Source: Zerene cesonia (taxonomy: Eukaryota > Arthropoda > Insecta > Lepidoptera > Pieridae). From it: DNA of 64,000 nucleotides. Of the stretch, positions 25,001 to 35,912 are shown piece after piece. Location of the stretch: the NCBI RefSeq assembly GCF_012273895.1, contig NW_024045133.1:1798001-1862000 (forward strand). Reading direction: 5' to 3'. The notes under the pieces are model-generated. The model made no database searches. It was not told the origin of the DNA and saw nothing but the letters and a program-made list of their open reading frames with translations. The translations under genes were made by a program, and so were the position numbers. Every line of letters starts with the position of its first letter. Position 1 is the stretch's first letter.

Positions 25001-27043
25001 TGAGGGTAGTAAGTATGAGGGTAGTAAGTAAGAAGGTAGAAAGTAGGAAGGTAGTAAGTATGAGGGTAGTAAGTATGAGGGTAGTAAGTAAGAAGGTAGA
25101 AAGTAGGAAGGTAGTAAGTAGGAAGGTAGTAAGTAAGAAGGTAGTAAGTATGAAGGTAGTTAGTATGAAGGTAGTAAGTAAGAAGGTAGTAAGTTAGAAG
25201 GTAGTAAGTAGGAAGGTAGTAAGTAGGAAGGTAGTAAGTAAGAAGGTAGTAAGAAGGTAGTAAGAAGGTAGTAAGAAGGTAGTAAGTAAGAAGGTAGTAA
25301 GCAGGTAGTAAAAAGGTAGTAAGAAGGTAGTAAGTAAGAAGGTTGTAAGTAGGAAGGTAGTAAGTAGGAAGGTAGTAAGTATGAAGGTAGTTAGTATGAA
25401 GGTAGTAAGTAGGAAGGTAGTTAGTATGAAGGTAGTAAGTAAGAAGGTAGTAAGTAGGAAGGTAGTAAGGTATTTAGTAGGTGGTCGTCACGTCGTCAAT
25501 TTGTAGTTCAATCACCAGTTCAATTAACAGCCTAGTCCATTTATTAAGTGATAGTTAATAGTTTCTAAAATACATTTCATACATATCTTTAAATAATTAT
25601 CTCTCCGAACTAGAGTATACCTTATATAATAAAAATTAAGAATCATCCCTACATAGTATAAAACAAAGTCGCTTTCACTGTCCCTATGTCCATATGTATG
25701 CTAAAATCTTTAAAACTACGCAACGTATTTTGATGGGGTTTTTATAATAGATAGAGCGATTCAAGAGCATTATTACAGTGTATGTATTAAAATGTATATT
25801 ATAGTTCTTTATTGTATATATTAAACTAAACTAAACTATTATATTCGGATTAGTTTAATATATAACTAAACTATTATATATTAAACTAATCCGAATTAAA
25901 GCGAGCGAAGCCGCGGGCGAAAGCTAGCAACATAATAAACATATACCTCGCAAAATTCTGTATCTTCCTCGGCATGGTCGCGCTAAACAGCAGCGTCTGT
26001 CTCTGCCCGGCAAAGTATGAGAATATCGTTCTGACATCCTCCTCGAAGCCCATGTCTATCATCCGATCAGCTTCGTCCATACAGAGGTACCGGCAGACGT
26101 TCAAACGAACCTGGATGGAAAAAAAAACCGGATTGTGTGGTTTTTTGTATAGGTTTTGTATCTATACTAATATTATAAATTACTATACTAATATTATTAC
26201 TATACTAATATTATTACTATACTAATATTATTTATATTTGCCAGGTATAAGTATATAATTGCGAATTTCTTCTTGTAAAATTGTTATAAAATCTGATATT
26301 GGGTCCTTGTTACCCCGAAATAAATAATTTATTATTATTATTATAAAGCTGAACAGTTTGTTTGTTTGAACGCACTAATCTCAGGAACTACTGGTCCGAT
26401 TTGAAAAATTCTTTCAGTGTTAGATAGCCCATTTATTGAGGAAGGCTATAGGCTATATATGTACCACGGGCGATACCGGGTCGGAACGCTAGCGCCTTTC
26501 ACTTTATCCTTACTCCGCGGCCGACCGTCAAGCGACTTGCGACACACAGACCAACAAACATTTGAGACGATGTAAATAAAAGTTTCACTTTAAAAGGAAA
26601 AAAATATATACTATCCTACTAATACTGTTTTCCGGCTTAGTAAAGTAAATAAAAACCATTTATGTGACAAGGTATACGCTTCTAAAATAGAATTCCTCTT
26701 AGTATTAGATCGTTTAGTAGTTTACTAAATTCAAAAATGATAATAAAAATTTATTATGTATAATTTATTATATACTAGCTGTGACCCGCGGTTGAAACCG
26801 CGTAAGTCCGTATCCCGTAGGAATATCGGTATAAAAAGTGCCTATGTGTTGTTTCAGTTGTCCAGCTATCTACGAAGCAAAATAGTATTATTATTCACCA
26901 ATAGATGTCAGGAAAAAAAAACACGAATAAAACACGAATATGACATTTTCTAAAAAAGATTCCTAGCTAGATCGATTTATCGCCCCCGAAGCCCCCTATA
27001 TAATAAATTTCATGAAAATCGTTGGAGCCGATTCCGAGATTCC

Positions 27044-27134
<91 letters not shown>

Positions 27135-30100
27135 AATTGCTCGTTTAAAGATATAAGATATAATGAATATATGAAAGATTATTTGGCATCATTGTTATGT
27201 ACATATTACTAGCATACCCGGCCACGCGTCGCTGTGGTTGAGTTATAATTAAAAATTATAAGATTATAAATTGTTGGGATAATTAATCGAAATAAAAACT
27301 ATCCTATATCTTAAGTTGGACCAAATTACACATAAAATGCTAAATTTTCAATCAAAATCGGTTGAGTTGGTGAAGAGTCCATTGGTAACATCATGACACT
27401 GGATTTTTATATACTAAGATATATAATGTAGAATTAAAATGTAAAATTGATATTATTTTAAAACAACAACTTGAGAGTTTCTTGTTGTTAAATTAAGTTA
27501 TTCCTCATCATATCAACTATCTGCCAATGAAAGTCCCGCCAAAATCGGTAGAGCCGTTCCAGTGATTAGCCGGAACAAACAGACAGACAGACAGATAAAC
27601 ATTGTAAAAATAATTATTTTGCTATATGTACCGTATATACATATACATGCAGCTAAAAACGGAAATTTCCATATAACAAACAGACACTCCAATATTATTT
27701 ATATGTATGTACCTACGTATGTACAGATTTACTCACCATTTTCTTGTCCAGCATGTCCATGAGTCGGCCGGGTGTAGCGACCATTATGTGAACTCCCCTC
27801 TGTACGGTTTCCATACATTCCGATACGGCAACACCTATATAATAATAAAAAAATGGTAGTTACATCCAACATTTTACTTTAATTTTATATATGTATACAT
27901 ATTTTATTAAGTCCCGTGTCCCCTAGTGGGGTATGGGGCAGATGATATACATCTGTTTCACTGATCGATTTTCTTTGTGGATAAATAGGTGATCAGTCCT
28001 AGCAGACCGAGACATTTTTTTTTATGCGTCCCCACCGAGAATCGAACCCAGGACCCCTCGGTTATACGCTCACCCGTTAACCTTGGTACAGAACCAAGGA
28101 AGTGGTCAATTTTATATATCATCAGCCTACATATGTTCCCACTGCTGGGACACGGGCCTCCTATGAGGGGCTTAGGCCATAATCGACTAAATAGAAAAAT
28201 CAATCAATTAGCAACTATTTAGTTACAAATTTATGTATTTTTTTACAATTTCGCTGGAATCGCCATACTAGCCTGATAAGAGCTTATGCTCGCCTTGACC
28301 CACGACTTATTGATTTTTTTAATCGGATAAAAAAAACCGTTAATTTTTTCATAATAGAGGGTAGGTTAAACGGATTTAAAATAGGTTAATATTTTTTTTT
28401 CATAATCGAGGGTAGGTTAAGTGGATTTAAAATCGGCTAATACATTTGTTTTCATAATCGAGGGTAGGTGTATACTCACCGCCAATAGCGAGACAGCTCC
28501 TTATTTCGGGGTGGCCAGTCATTTTCATGTGTTTCACAAAGTGCAGTATTATATCGTGTGTCTGTTTGGCCAGTTCTCTCGACGGACAGATTATCAAACC
28601 GTATGGGCCTTCGTTTCTGGAATTTTTTGTAATTTTTTTTTCTTTATAAAATGACTAGCTGACCCGGCAAACGCTGTTCTGCCTTACTCTTATCATTTAG
28701 GGGGATGAAAAAATAGATGTTGGCCGATTAATACTAAAGATATTGGATAAGCACAAAAAATTTCATCAAAATCGGTCAAGCCGTTTCGGAGGAGAATGGC
28801 AACGAAAACTGTGACACGAGAATTTTATATATTAGATTAACTCAAGTGATATGTATTCGTATCATAATAATAGTGACTTATTAATCTGTGGTGCTGCACG
28901 GATATAATATTTATTATGTCCCGCCGTGACTAAAGATTCCTGTTATATCCTAAGGGAGCATTTAATCGGGATAAAAAGTATCCCATCACCCAAGTCAGCA
29001 CATACGATGTCCGTTTAGCAAAGTTAATCAAAATCCGTTCAGTAGTTACAGCGTGCTTGACGGACAAACATCCAAATAGACTTTCACATTTATAATATTA
29101 CTAGCTGTGACCCGCGGTTGAAACCGCGTAAGCGTGCTGCGTAACCGTATCCCGTAGGAATATCGGTATAAAAAGTGCCTATGTGTTATTTCAGTTGTCC
29201 AGCTATCTACGAAGCAAAATAGTATTAAACCCCCTATATACTAAATTTCATGACAATCGTTGGAGCCGATTCCGAGATTCCATATATATATATATATGTA
29301 CATATACAAGAATTGCTCGTTTAAAGGTATAAGACTAGCTGTGACCCGCGGTTGAAACCGCGTAAGTCCGTATCCCGTAGGAATATCGGTATAAAAAGTG
29401 CCTTTGTGTTATTTCAGTTGTCCAGCTATCTACGAAGCAAAATAGTATTATTATTCACCAATAGATGTCAGGAAAAAAAAAACACGAATAAAACACGAAT
29501 ATGACATTATTTCAGTTGTCCAGCTATCTACGAAGCAAAATAGTATTATTATTTACCAATAGATTTCAGGAGAAAAAAACACGAATAAAATACGAATATG
29601 ACATTTTCTAAAAAAAATTTCTAGCTAGATCGATTTATCGCCCCCGAAACCCCCTGTATACTAAATTTCATGAAAATCGTTGGAGCCGATTCCGAGATTC
29701 CATATATATATATATATATATATATATACAAGAATTGCTCGTTTAAATGTATAAGATATAGTATGATAGTCCGATAGTCTGATAGTGTGGTACCAACTTG
29801 ATGAACGGCATCTGAACCTCCTGCTCCAGGCACATCATGATCAGCGGCAGCGTGAACACCAGCGTCTTCCCGGAGCCGGTGAAGGCTATGCCGATCATGT
29901 CCCGGCCGCTCAGCACCGCCGGTATACCTTGCACTTGTATGGGGGTCGGGTGTTTGATACCCTTCGCTTCCAGACCTCGGAGGACACCTGGAAATCGATC
30001 ATTTTAAAGAAATCCCATAAGTTATAAAATGGGATCACATGGCAGCCTTTGGAATATAAAAGAATCATAATAATCAGTTCACCCAGCAAAGAGTTATGAG

Positions 30101-33100
30101 GTAACAAACACTAAAAACCTATAGTCGAATCGATAACCCTTCTATTTTTGGAGGCGGTTGATAAAATGTCTACATGTAAAAGAAACAACTGGACAAGTCA
30201 ATAATTGTAATAATACTTGTAAAATAGTGTAAACAATGTTATAGTTACACTATTTTATAGAGGGGGGGGGGGGGGGGGGTTGGATAAAATAGGAAGCAAA
30301 AGGGGACCTTATCGCTAGTGATCTCTACCAGGCAACTCTTAATATTCAAAGGAAACAAGTAAGCGTGGGTTAGCAAAAATAAGGAAATTAATGGAACTTT
30401 GCTGTCCGTCTGTCTGCCTGTCTACCGATATGTTAACCGTGATAGTTAGTTGATATATTCAGATATGATGTATTGCCATTGTCACTGACTTTAGACGGAT
30501 TTGGACCAATGTTTTTTACACTCGACCTCTCACAAAACCAGTTATCTAGTTTTATATATCTGGCTGGCTGGAGTATAGGGCTCTGTGGGCTGATTATGTC
30601 TTCGACATTGGGCATCTTAGGTAACTTCGAGCAGCAAAAGACACAAACTAAATTTTACACTTTTATCTCACAATAATAATTTAAATCACTAAATTATTTA
30701 GACCTTATTTAGTTTTAAATCTGGTTAAAAAATCTTTTAATTACAGAATTTCATAACCAGCCTTAGTCGCATAGTATATAGTGATTTTATAATTTGTTAT
30801 ATATATATATCTAATATATAAAATTCTCGTGTCACAGTTTTCGTTGCCATACTCCTCCGAAACGGCTTGACTGATTCTTATGAAATTTTGTGTGCATATC
30901 AGGTATGTTTGAGAATCGGCTAACATCTATTTTTCATACCTCTAAATAATTAGAGTAAGGCAGAACAGCGTTTGCCGGGTGCAGCTAGTATCTTATACCT
31001 TTAAACGAGATATTCTTGTATATATATATATAATTGGAATCTCGGAATCGGCTCCAACGATTTTCATGAAATTTAGTATATAGGGGGTTTCGGGGGCGAT
31101 AAATCGATCTAGCTAGGATTTCTTTTTAGAAAATGTCATATTCGTGTTTGATTCGTGTTTTTTTTTCTTGACATCTATTGGTGAATAATAATACTATTTT
31201 GCTTCGTAGATAGCTGGACAACTGAAATAACGTCATATTCGTGTTCTATTCGTGTTTTTTTTTCCTGACATCTATTGGTGAATAATAACACTATTTTGCT
31301 TCGTAGATAGCTGGACAACTGAAATAACACATAGGCACTTTTTATACCGATATTCCTACGGGATACGGTTACGCAGCACGCTTACGCGGTTTCAACCGCG
31401 GGTCACAGCTAGTATATATATATATTATATATATTACGCGCATTACGCGTAGCACATGCTGAGTAGTTACCCTTTTTAGCACCACACCGTTTAGTCATAA
31501 GTTCAACTTTCAATTTTAATTTTAATATAACTGTGTGTAAATGTGGTGGTGTTAAATAAACATTATTTCTTTCTTTCTAAATTCACAGAAATCACTTCAC
31601 TTCACTTCATAAAACATATTATAACTCAAACTTATGCACTTGAATGACCGCACGCCCCAACGGCCATGTCCAAGCACTTAAGTTCGTTAATATCAGAGCG
31701 GGTATTCCGACATATAGATAAACTAGCTGCGCCCCGCGGTTTCACCCGCGTAAGTCGCATCCCGTAGGAGTATCGGGATAAAAGTTGCCTATGTGTTATT
31801 CCAGTTAACCAGCTGTCTACGTACCAAATTTCATTGCAATCGGTTCAGTAGTTTTTGCATGAAAGAGTAACAAACACACACACATCCTTACAAACTTTCG
31901 CATTTATAATATAAGTAGGAAGGATAGGATTCACTTTATATTTGAAAAAATTTGAAGTGTTAAACCTTCAAAACACAATTACCACAAACTGTTTAACAAA
32001 TTCATAGACTATAAGACATACCTTTAGGAAACTTCATATGTTGGAAGGTGCGAATGGGGGGTGGCACATCCTCGCCCTCCACGAGTATCCTGAGCTGTTG
32101 CCGCACCCGCTCGTGTCTAGACTCAGGCAGTTCTAGAATACACCGCGGCGGACGCCATGATGTTTTTATTGGTTCGGAGTATTGGATACCTGGGGAGTAA
32201 TAAAACAATATTTTATATTATATTATTTTTTTTTTTATCCTCAGGTTTCTGAATTTCTTTATTTTTGCTCACTCACGTTTATTTGTTTCCTTTTAATTTA
32301 AAGAGTTGACTGGTAGAGATCACTAGCGATATGGTCGCCTTTTGCTTACATCTTTTAATGTAATATACTGCTTATTTTACATGCTCTTATTAGCAATAAA
32401 GAATTTTATATTATTTCAGTGGATATAATACGATATTTATCTACTAATGACACTTTAATACAACTATAAATAAACTTGGGCCCTATAAAATAAAAAAAAG
32501 CCAGTAAAGTGTATTTGACAGCCTTATCATTTAGTAATAAACTCATCTAGGCCAGGGGGGAAAAGTAGGACCAAAAAAGAATACAGAAGCATTGGCCCGC
32601 AGCTTTGCACGCGTTAAATTCGGAGTAGTTTAATAGATGTTATTATAATATATAGAGACATGCGGATTGACAGAGAAAGTGACTTTGTTTAATATTTTGT
32701 AGTTATATAAAAGCTGTGACTGAATACCATTAATTAAATACATCTGTTTTAAGTGAGCAGGCACTTAATTAAATGGCTAATAAAATTTACTGCAATTATA
32801 TTTACATGGTACATACCTAGTCTTGCCATAAATATTGTAATAAAGAAAAAAGAAAATTGTTAACTGCAAATAACATTTATTACTNNNNNNNNNNNNNNNN
32901 NNNNNNNNNNNNNNNNNNNNNNNNNNNNNNNNNNNNNNNNNNNNNNNNNNNNNNNNNNNNNNNNNNNNNNNNNNNNNNNNNNNNNNNNNNNNNNNNNNNN
33001 NNNNNNNNNNNNNNNNNNNNNNNNNNNNNNNNNNNNNNNNNNNNNNNNNNNNNNNNNNNNNNNNNNNNNNNNNNNNNNNNNNNNNNNNNNNNNNNNNNNN

Positions 33101-35912
33101 NNNNNNNNNNNNNNNNNNNNNNNNNNNNNNNNNNNNNNNNNNNNNNNNNNNNNNNNNNNNNNNNNNNNNNNNNNNNNNNNNNNNNNNNNNNNNNNNNNNN
33201 NNNNNNNNNNNNNNNNNNNNNNNNNNNNNNNNNNNNNNNNNNNNNNNNNNNNNNNNNNNNNNNNNNNNNNNNNNNNNNNNNNNNNNNNNNNNNNNNNNNN
33301 NNNNNNNNNNNNNNNNNNNNNNNNNNNNNNNNNNNNNNNNNNNNNNNNNNNNNNNNNNNNNNNNNNNNNNNNNNNNNNNNNNNNNNNNNNNNNNNNNNNN
33401 NNNNNNNNNNNNNNNNNNNNNNNNNNNNNNNNNNNNNNNNNNNNNNNNNNNNNNNNNNNNNNNNNNNNNNNNNNNNNNNNNNNNNNNNNNNNNNNNNNNN
33501 NNNNNNNNNNNNNNNNNNNNNNNNNNNNNNNNNNNNNNNNNNNNNNNNNNNNNNNNNNNNNNNNNNNNNNNNNNNNNNNNNNNNNNNNNNNNNNNNNNNN
33601 NNNNNNNNNNNNNNNNNNNNNNNNNNNNNNNNNNNNNNNNNNNNNNNNNNNNNNNNNNNNNNNNNNNNNNNNNNNNNNNNNNNNNNNNNNNNNNNNNNNN
33701 NNNNNNNNNNNNNNNNNNNNNNNNNNNNNNNNNNNNNNNNNNNNNNNNNNNNNNNNNNNNNNNNNNNNNNNNNNNNNNNNNNNNNNNNNNNNNNNNNNNN
33801 NNNNNNNNNNNNNNNNNNNNNNNNNNNNNNNNNNNNNNNNNNNNNNNNNNNNNNNNNNNNNNNNNNNNNNNNNNNNNNNNNNNNCAGATTCGAAATTCAA
33901 ATGTAATATTTTTTTATAATTAAGTGTAACAGTATTTATGGCCAGACTAAGTATATATTATAGGCCCAAGCCTTCCTCAATAAGTAAGTGGCTATCTAAA
34001 AGTGTAGTCTATATACTGTGTATCTGTTTCACTGATCGATTTTTTTTATGGACAAGTAGGTGATCTGCCTTCTGTGTCCTGCCAGACCGATAGGTTTGTT
34101 GTTGTGCATCCCCACCAGAAATGGAAACCAGGACACCAACGTTCTACGCTCACGTGTTAACCAATGTACCAAGGTGGTGGTCAAAGTAGCTATCTAACAC
34201 TGAAATAATTTTTCAAACCAGACTGATTGGTAGCATACCTTTGGCTAACTCCGCAACACCCATCAATGCTTTGCTCTGGGCTACGCTTTCCAAGATATGC
34301 TCCTCTTCCTTTGCTTGTCGCTCGGCTGCAGACAGTGCCCTGGCTTCGGCGAGTCGTTTTAACTCACTGTGCTGGTCCAGCAGGGAAACATTGTAACGCC
34401 TGCCCCATTCCTCTTGCGAACCTGCAATTGCAATGTTTTGGTGAAATTGTAGGTAATTTATTACTTTCATATTGTTTTTGCATATGGTAATTTTTTTTTT
34501 CCAATTGTTAAATAAAAATCGATTCGAAAAAACTAAGAACACATGTTTTAATGATAGAATCAACTAAATTGTCTCCTTCGAGAAAATTATATAATCCTAC
34601 CAATTCTAATTAGAATAATAGGATATGAATATGAAATTATCACTATGGATACTTGGTAAGTGTATAAAGTTTGAATTAAATCTGTCCCTTGTAATTAGAT
34701 CATAATTGTGTCTATTAGAATTGGTTACACCTACACATAAACATATTCATACATCCTACTAATCCTACTTCCTATTAATATTATAAATGCGAAAGTTTGT
34801 GAGGATGTGTGTTTGTTGCTCTTTCACGCAAAAACTACTGACCCTCTTGCAATTAAATTTGGTACGTAGATAGCTGGACAACTGGAATAATATACAGGCA
34901 ACTTTTTTTCCTCATATTTCTATGGGAAACTGAGGAGCGCAGCTGGTAAACAATAAAAGAGGAGTGTTAAAAAAAATATCAGCTAACTGCTGTCAAATTT
35001 AAGATGGATTGAAATATATACTCTTATTATTACAATGAAATGTATATTATATTTTGTATTTAGACTAGAATATACACTAGCTGCCTTATTCGCACTTGTC
35101 AAAGTTAAATTTTATTTTATTTTACTCAATTAATCGACATAATCCTGAGACCTCTTCACCCCGGTAGTCTTTTATCATAATTGAAATAACATAAACTATC
35201 CTATCTTTTAAGTTGAATCAAACTGCACATGGTATGCAAGTTTGATTACAATTGGTTGAGTAGTTTAGTAGTCCATGGCGGACAAACAATGGGACACGTT
35301 ATTTATATATACAGTCAAAATCTGTTATAACAACATCGAAGGGACTACTCATATTTGGTTATAAAAACCGATTGTCGTAACAGCCGATGATGTTGTTATG
35401 TTGATAACTCAGCCGGGACCCCAGATTTTGGTCATTTTAACCAATGTGTTGTTCTAAATGATTATGTTTTAAACAGTTTTGACTGTATTAAGATATGGGT
35501 GTATTATACTAGCTGACAAACGCTGTTGTGCCTCTCTATTACCATTTGGGTGTATGAAAAATACGCGTTGGCAGATTCTCAGACCTTCCCGACATGCACA
35601 CAAAATTTCACGGTCCAGTCGTTTCGGTACTAATATTGTGACACGAGAATTTTATATACATATATAAGATGATGAAGAAGCAGTGTTTTAAAGTAATTTG
35701 AATGAAATACCCTCATCGTCTGGATCGTTGTCACTAGAACTCTTCGTTTCAGCAGCTACCTCATTAGCTACTTGTCCTAGTCTACCTAATTTCAGTAACT
35801 TCTGTTTCATACGCTCTTTTACAGGCACGTACGGCTCATAATTATCCACGTCGTCTTCTGTATCTGACGATTTATCATCGCGTCGGTAGCGTTTTACCGG
35901 CGGATCGGACAT
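22054..35912 (-). CDS. abs: DEAD-box RNA helicase DDX41 / abstrakt, 614 residues
   Basis: Nuclear ATP-dependent RNA helicase associated with the spliceosome; the mammalian orthologue also acts in DNA sensing. Twelve exons in transcript order: 35912-35711, 34421-34239, 32189-32022, 29987-29798, 28616-28480, 27834-27737, 26110-25947, 24610-24405, 23930-23814, 23274-23084, 22749-22650 and 22142-22054 (stop TAG). The total is 1845 nt with phases consistent. Motifs: Q motif near 198-204, AFTGSGKT 219-226, PSRELA 259-264, TPGR 314-317, DEAD 338-341, SAT 369-371, HRIGRTGR 512-519, and a C-terminal CCHC zinc knuckle C574-x2-C577-x4-H582-x4-C587. It ends NIGRRDYLANTAADY, as in insect abstrakt. Length matches the family (about 620). 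The fourth exon must use donor GTTGGT at 29797; the nearby GTACCA would break the frame. Identification is firm. Confidence 0.97.
23590..23790 (-). mobile_element. Helitron-like element, GACGCTCGTCCCGGCT family
   Basis: It starts (plus strand) CTAGACGCTCATCCCGGCTA and ends near TTCACATTTACAATATT, in a DDX41 intron. Relatives: 28920-29100, 49553-49740, 54888-55088, 59225-59430 and, inverted, 12900-13110 and 57775-57865. On the opposite strand they end GAGCGTCTAG with a GC-rich stem before it. Confidence 0.6.
24613..25480. repeat. 15-bp minisatellite abutting a DDX41 3' splice site
   Basis: The unit is about 15 bp, GTAGTAAGTAAGAAG on the plus strand, with variants (AGGAAG, ATGAAG, GTTAGAAG) and some 10-bp shortened units near 25250-25330. 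The array starts directly outside the acceptor of the eighth DDX41 exon (24610). On the transcript strand each unit reads CTTCTTACTTACTAC. The open frame on the plus strand (5-residue repeat) is an artefact of the 15-bp period. Confidence 0.95.
25843..25896. repeat. 22-bp perfect hairpin in DDX41 intron
   Basis: The arms start ATTCGGATTAGTTTAATAT and its complement, with a 10-nt loop, lying about 50 nt from the donor of exon seven. A Helitron-like end (GCGAAGCCGCGGGCGAAAGC then TAG) lies between the hairpin and the exon. Confidence 0.85.
26775..27152 (-). mobile_element. Helitron-like element with (TA)n core
   Basis: On the minus strand it starts near TCTTATATCTTTAAACGAG, carries a long TA run (about 27046-27130 on the plus strand), then GGAATCTCGGAATCGGCTCC, and ends GGTCACAGCTAG with the hairpin GCGGTTTCAACCGC before it. 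Further copies lie at 29101-29334, 29335-29756 and 30991-31412. Confidence 0.75.
27046..27130. repeat. (AT)n microsatellite, about 84 bp
   Basis: Uninterrupted TA repeat inside the Helitron-like element at 26775-27152. The sister copies have much shorter runs, so this one has expanded. Confidence 0.97.
27911..28110 (-). mobile_element. tRNA-derived SINE, minus copy
   Basis: On the minus strand the B box GGTTCGATTCT and the body of the 4299-4514 family are clear, ending (plus strand left) GTCCCGTGTCCCCTAGTGGG. Next to it, 28115-28190 is a piece of the SINE family of 11398-11697. Both lie in a DDX41 intron. Confidence 0.8.
29101..29334 (-). mobile_element. Helitron-like element, tandem copy 1
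   Basis: The CTAG end lies at 29101-29104 and the TC end at 29333-29334 (minus strand). Its TC end touches the CTAG end of the next copy at 29335 with no bases between. Confidence 0.75.
29335..29756 (-). mobile_element. Helitron-like element, tandem copy 2
   Basis: Longer copy of the 26775-27152 family with an internal duplication of the GTTGTCCAGCTATCTACGAA segment (about 29415-29540) and a TA run at 29703-29727. It lies about 40 nt downstream of the DDX41 exon at 29798-29987. Confidence 0.75.
30262..30279 (+). repeat. 18-G homopolymer
   Basis: An uninterrupted G run in a DDX41 intron. It is preceded at 30220-30257 by a 13-bp hairpin (TAAAATAGTGTAA / TTACACTATTTTA). On the transcript it is a C run. 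Confidence 0.95.
30810..30988 (+). mobile_element. Helitron-like element, TCTAATATATAAAATTCTCG family
   Basis: TC start at 30810, CTAG end at 30985-30988 followed by T, with GCCGGGTGCAG before the end. Relatives: about 58965-59135 (+), 11215-11392 (+), and inverted at 28655-28840 and 35505-35670. Confidence 0.7.
30991..31412 (+). mobile_element. Helitron-like element, plus-strand copy
   Basis: Inverted relative of 29335-29756 with the same internal duplication. It starts TCTTATACCTTTAAACGAG after A and ends CACAGCTAG before T, two bases after the end of the preceding Helitron-like element. The pair can form a long intramolecular duplex in the DDX41 transcript. Confidence 0.75.
31723..31929 (-). 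mobile_element. Helitron-like element, CTAGCTGCGCCCCGCGGTTT family
   Basis: CTAG end at 31723 and TC end at 31928-31929 (minus strand), flanked by A and T. This is the commonest family here. Other copies: 34754-34946 (+), 39594-39796 (-), 44174-44375 (+), 46095-46294 (+), 51928-52134 (-), 54258-54457 (-), 58352-58555 (+), 59790-59990 (-) and 63208-63408 (-). Confidence 0.75.
32816..33951. mobile_element. Mariner-like element containing assembly gap
   Basis: The left end CCTAGTCTTGCCATAAATAT (from 32816) and the right end (inverse complement ending 33951, CTTAGTCTGGCCATAAATAC) are inverted repeats. TA flanks lie at 32814-32815 and 33952-33953. The readable length of about 1.1 kb plus an unknown gap would fit a mariner of about 1.3 kb. 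The transposase is hidden in the gap. Confidence 0.75.
32885..33884. other. Assembly gap, 1000 N
   Basis: There are exactly 1000 undetermined bases inside a mariner-like repeat, in the DDX41 intron between exons 34239 and 32189. DDX41 coding phase is continuous across it, so no coding exon is needed here. Confidence 0.99.
34015..34190 (-). mobile_element. tRNA-derived SINE, minus copy
   Basis: Body shared with 4299-4514 (inverse of GATCAGTGAAACAGATG at left, tRNA-like head at right near GTTAACCAATGTACCAAGG). It lies about 50 bases from the second DDX41 exon. Confidence 0.75.

Noticed and set aside
24940..25197. Open frame with a KVVSM/KVVSK five-residue repeat
   Set aside because: The 15-bp period of the minisatellite keeps one frame open; it lies antisense in an intron with no start context or flanking gene signal.
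27046..27130. CRISPR-like or regulatory array
   Set aside because: It is a plain TA microsatellite inside a Helitron-like element; nothing in the window resembles a repeat-spacer array.
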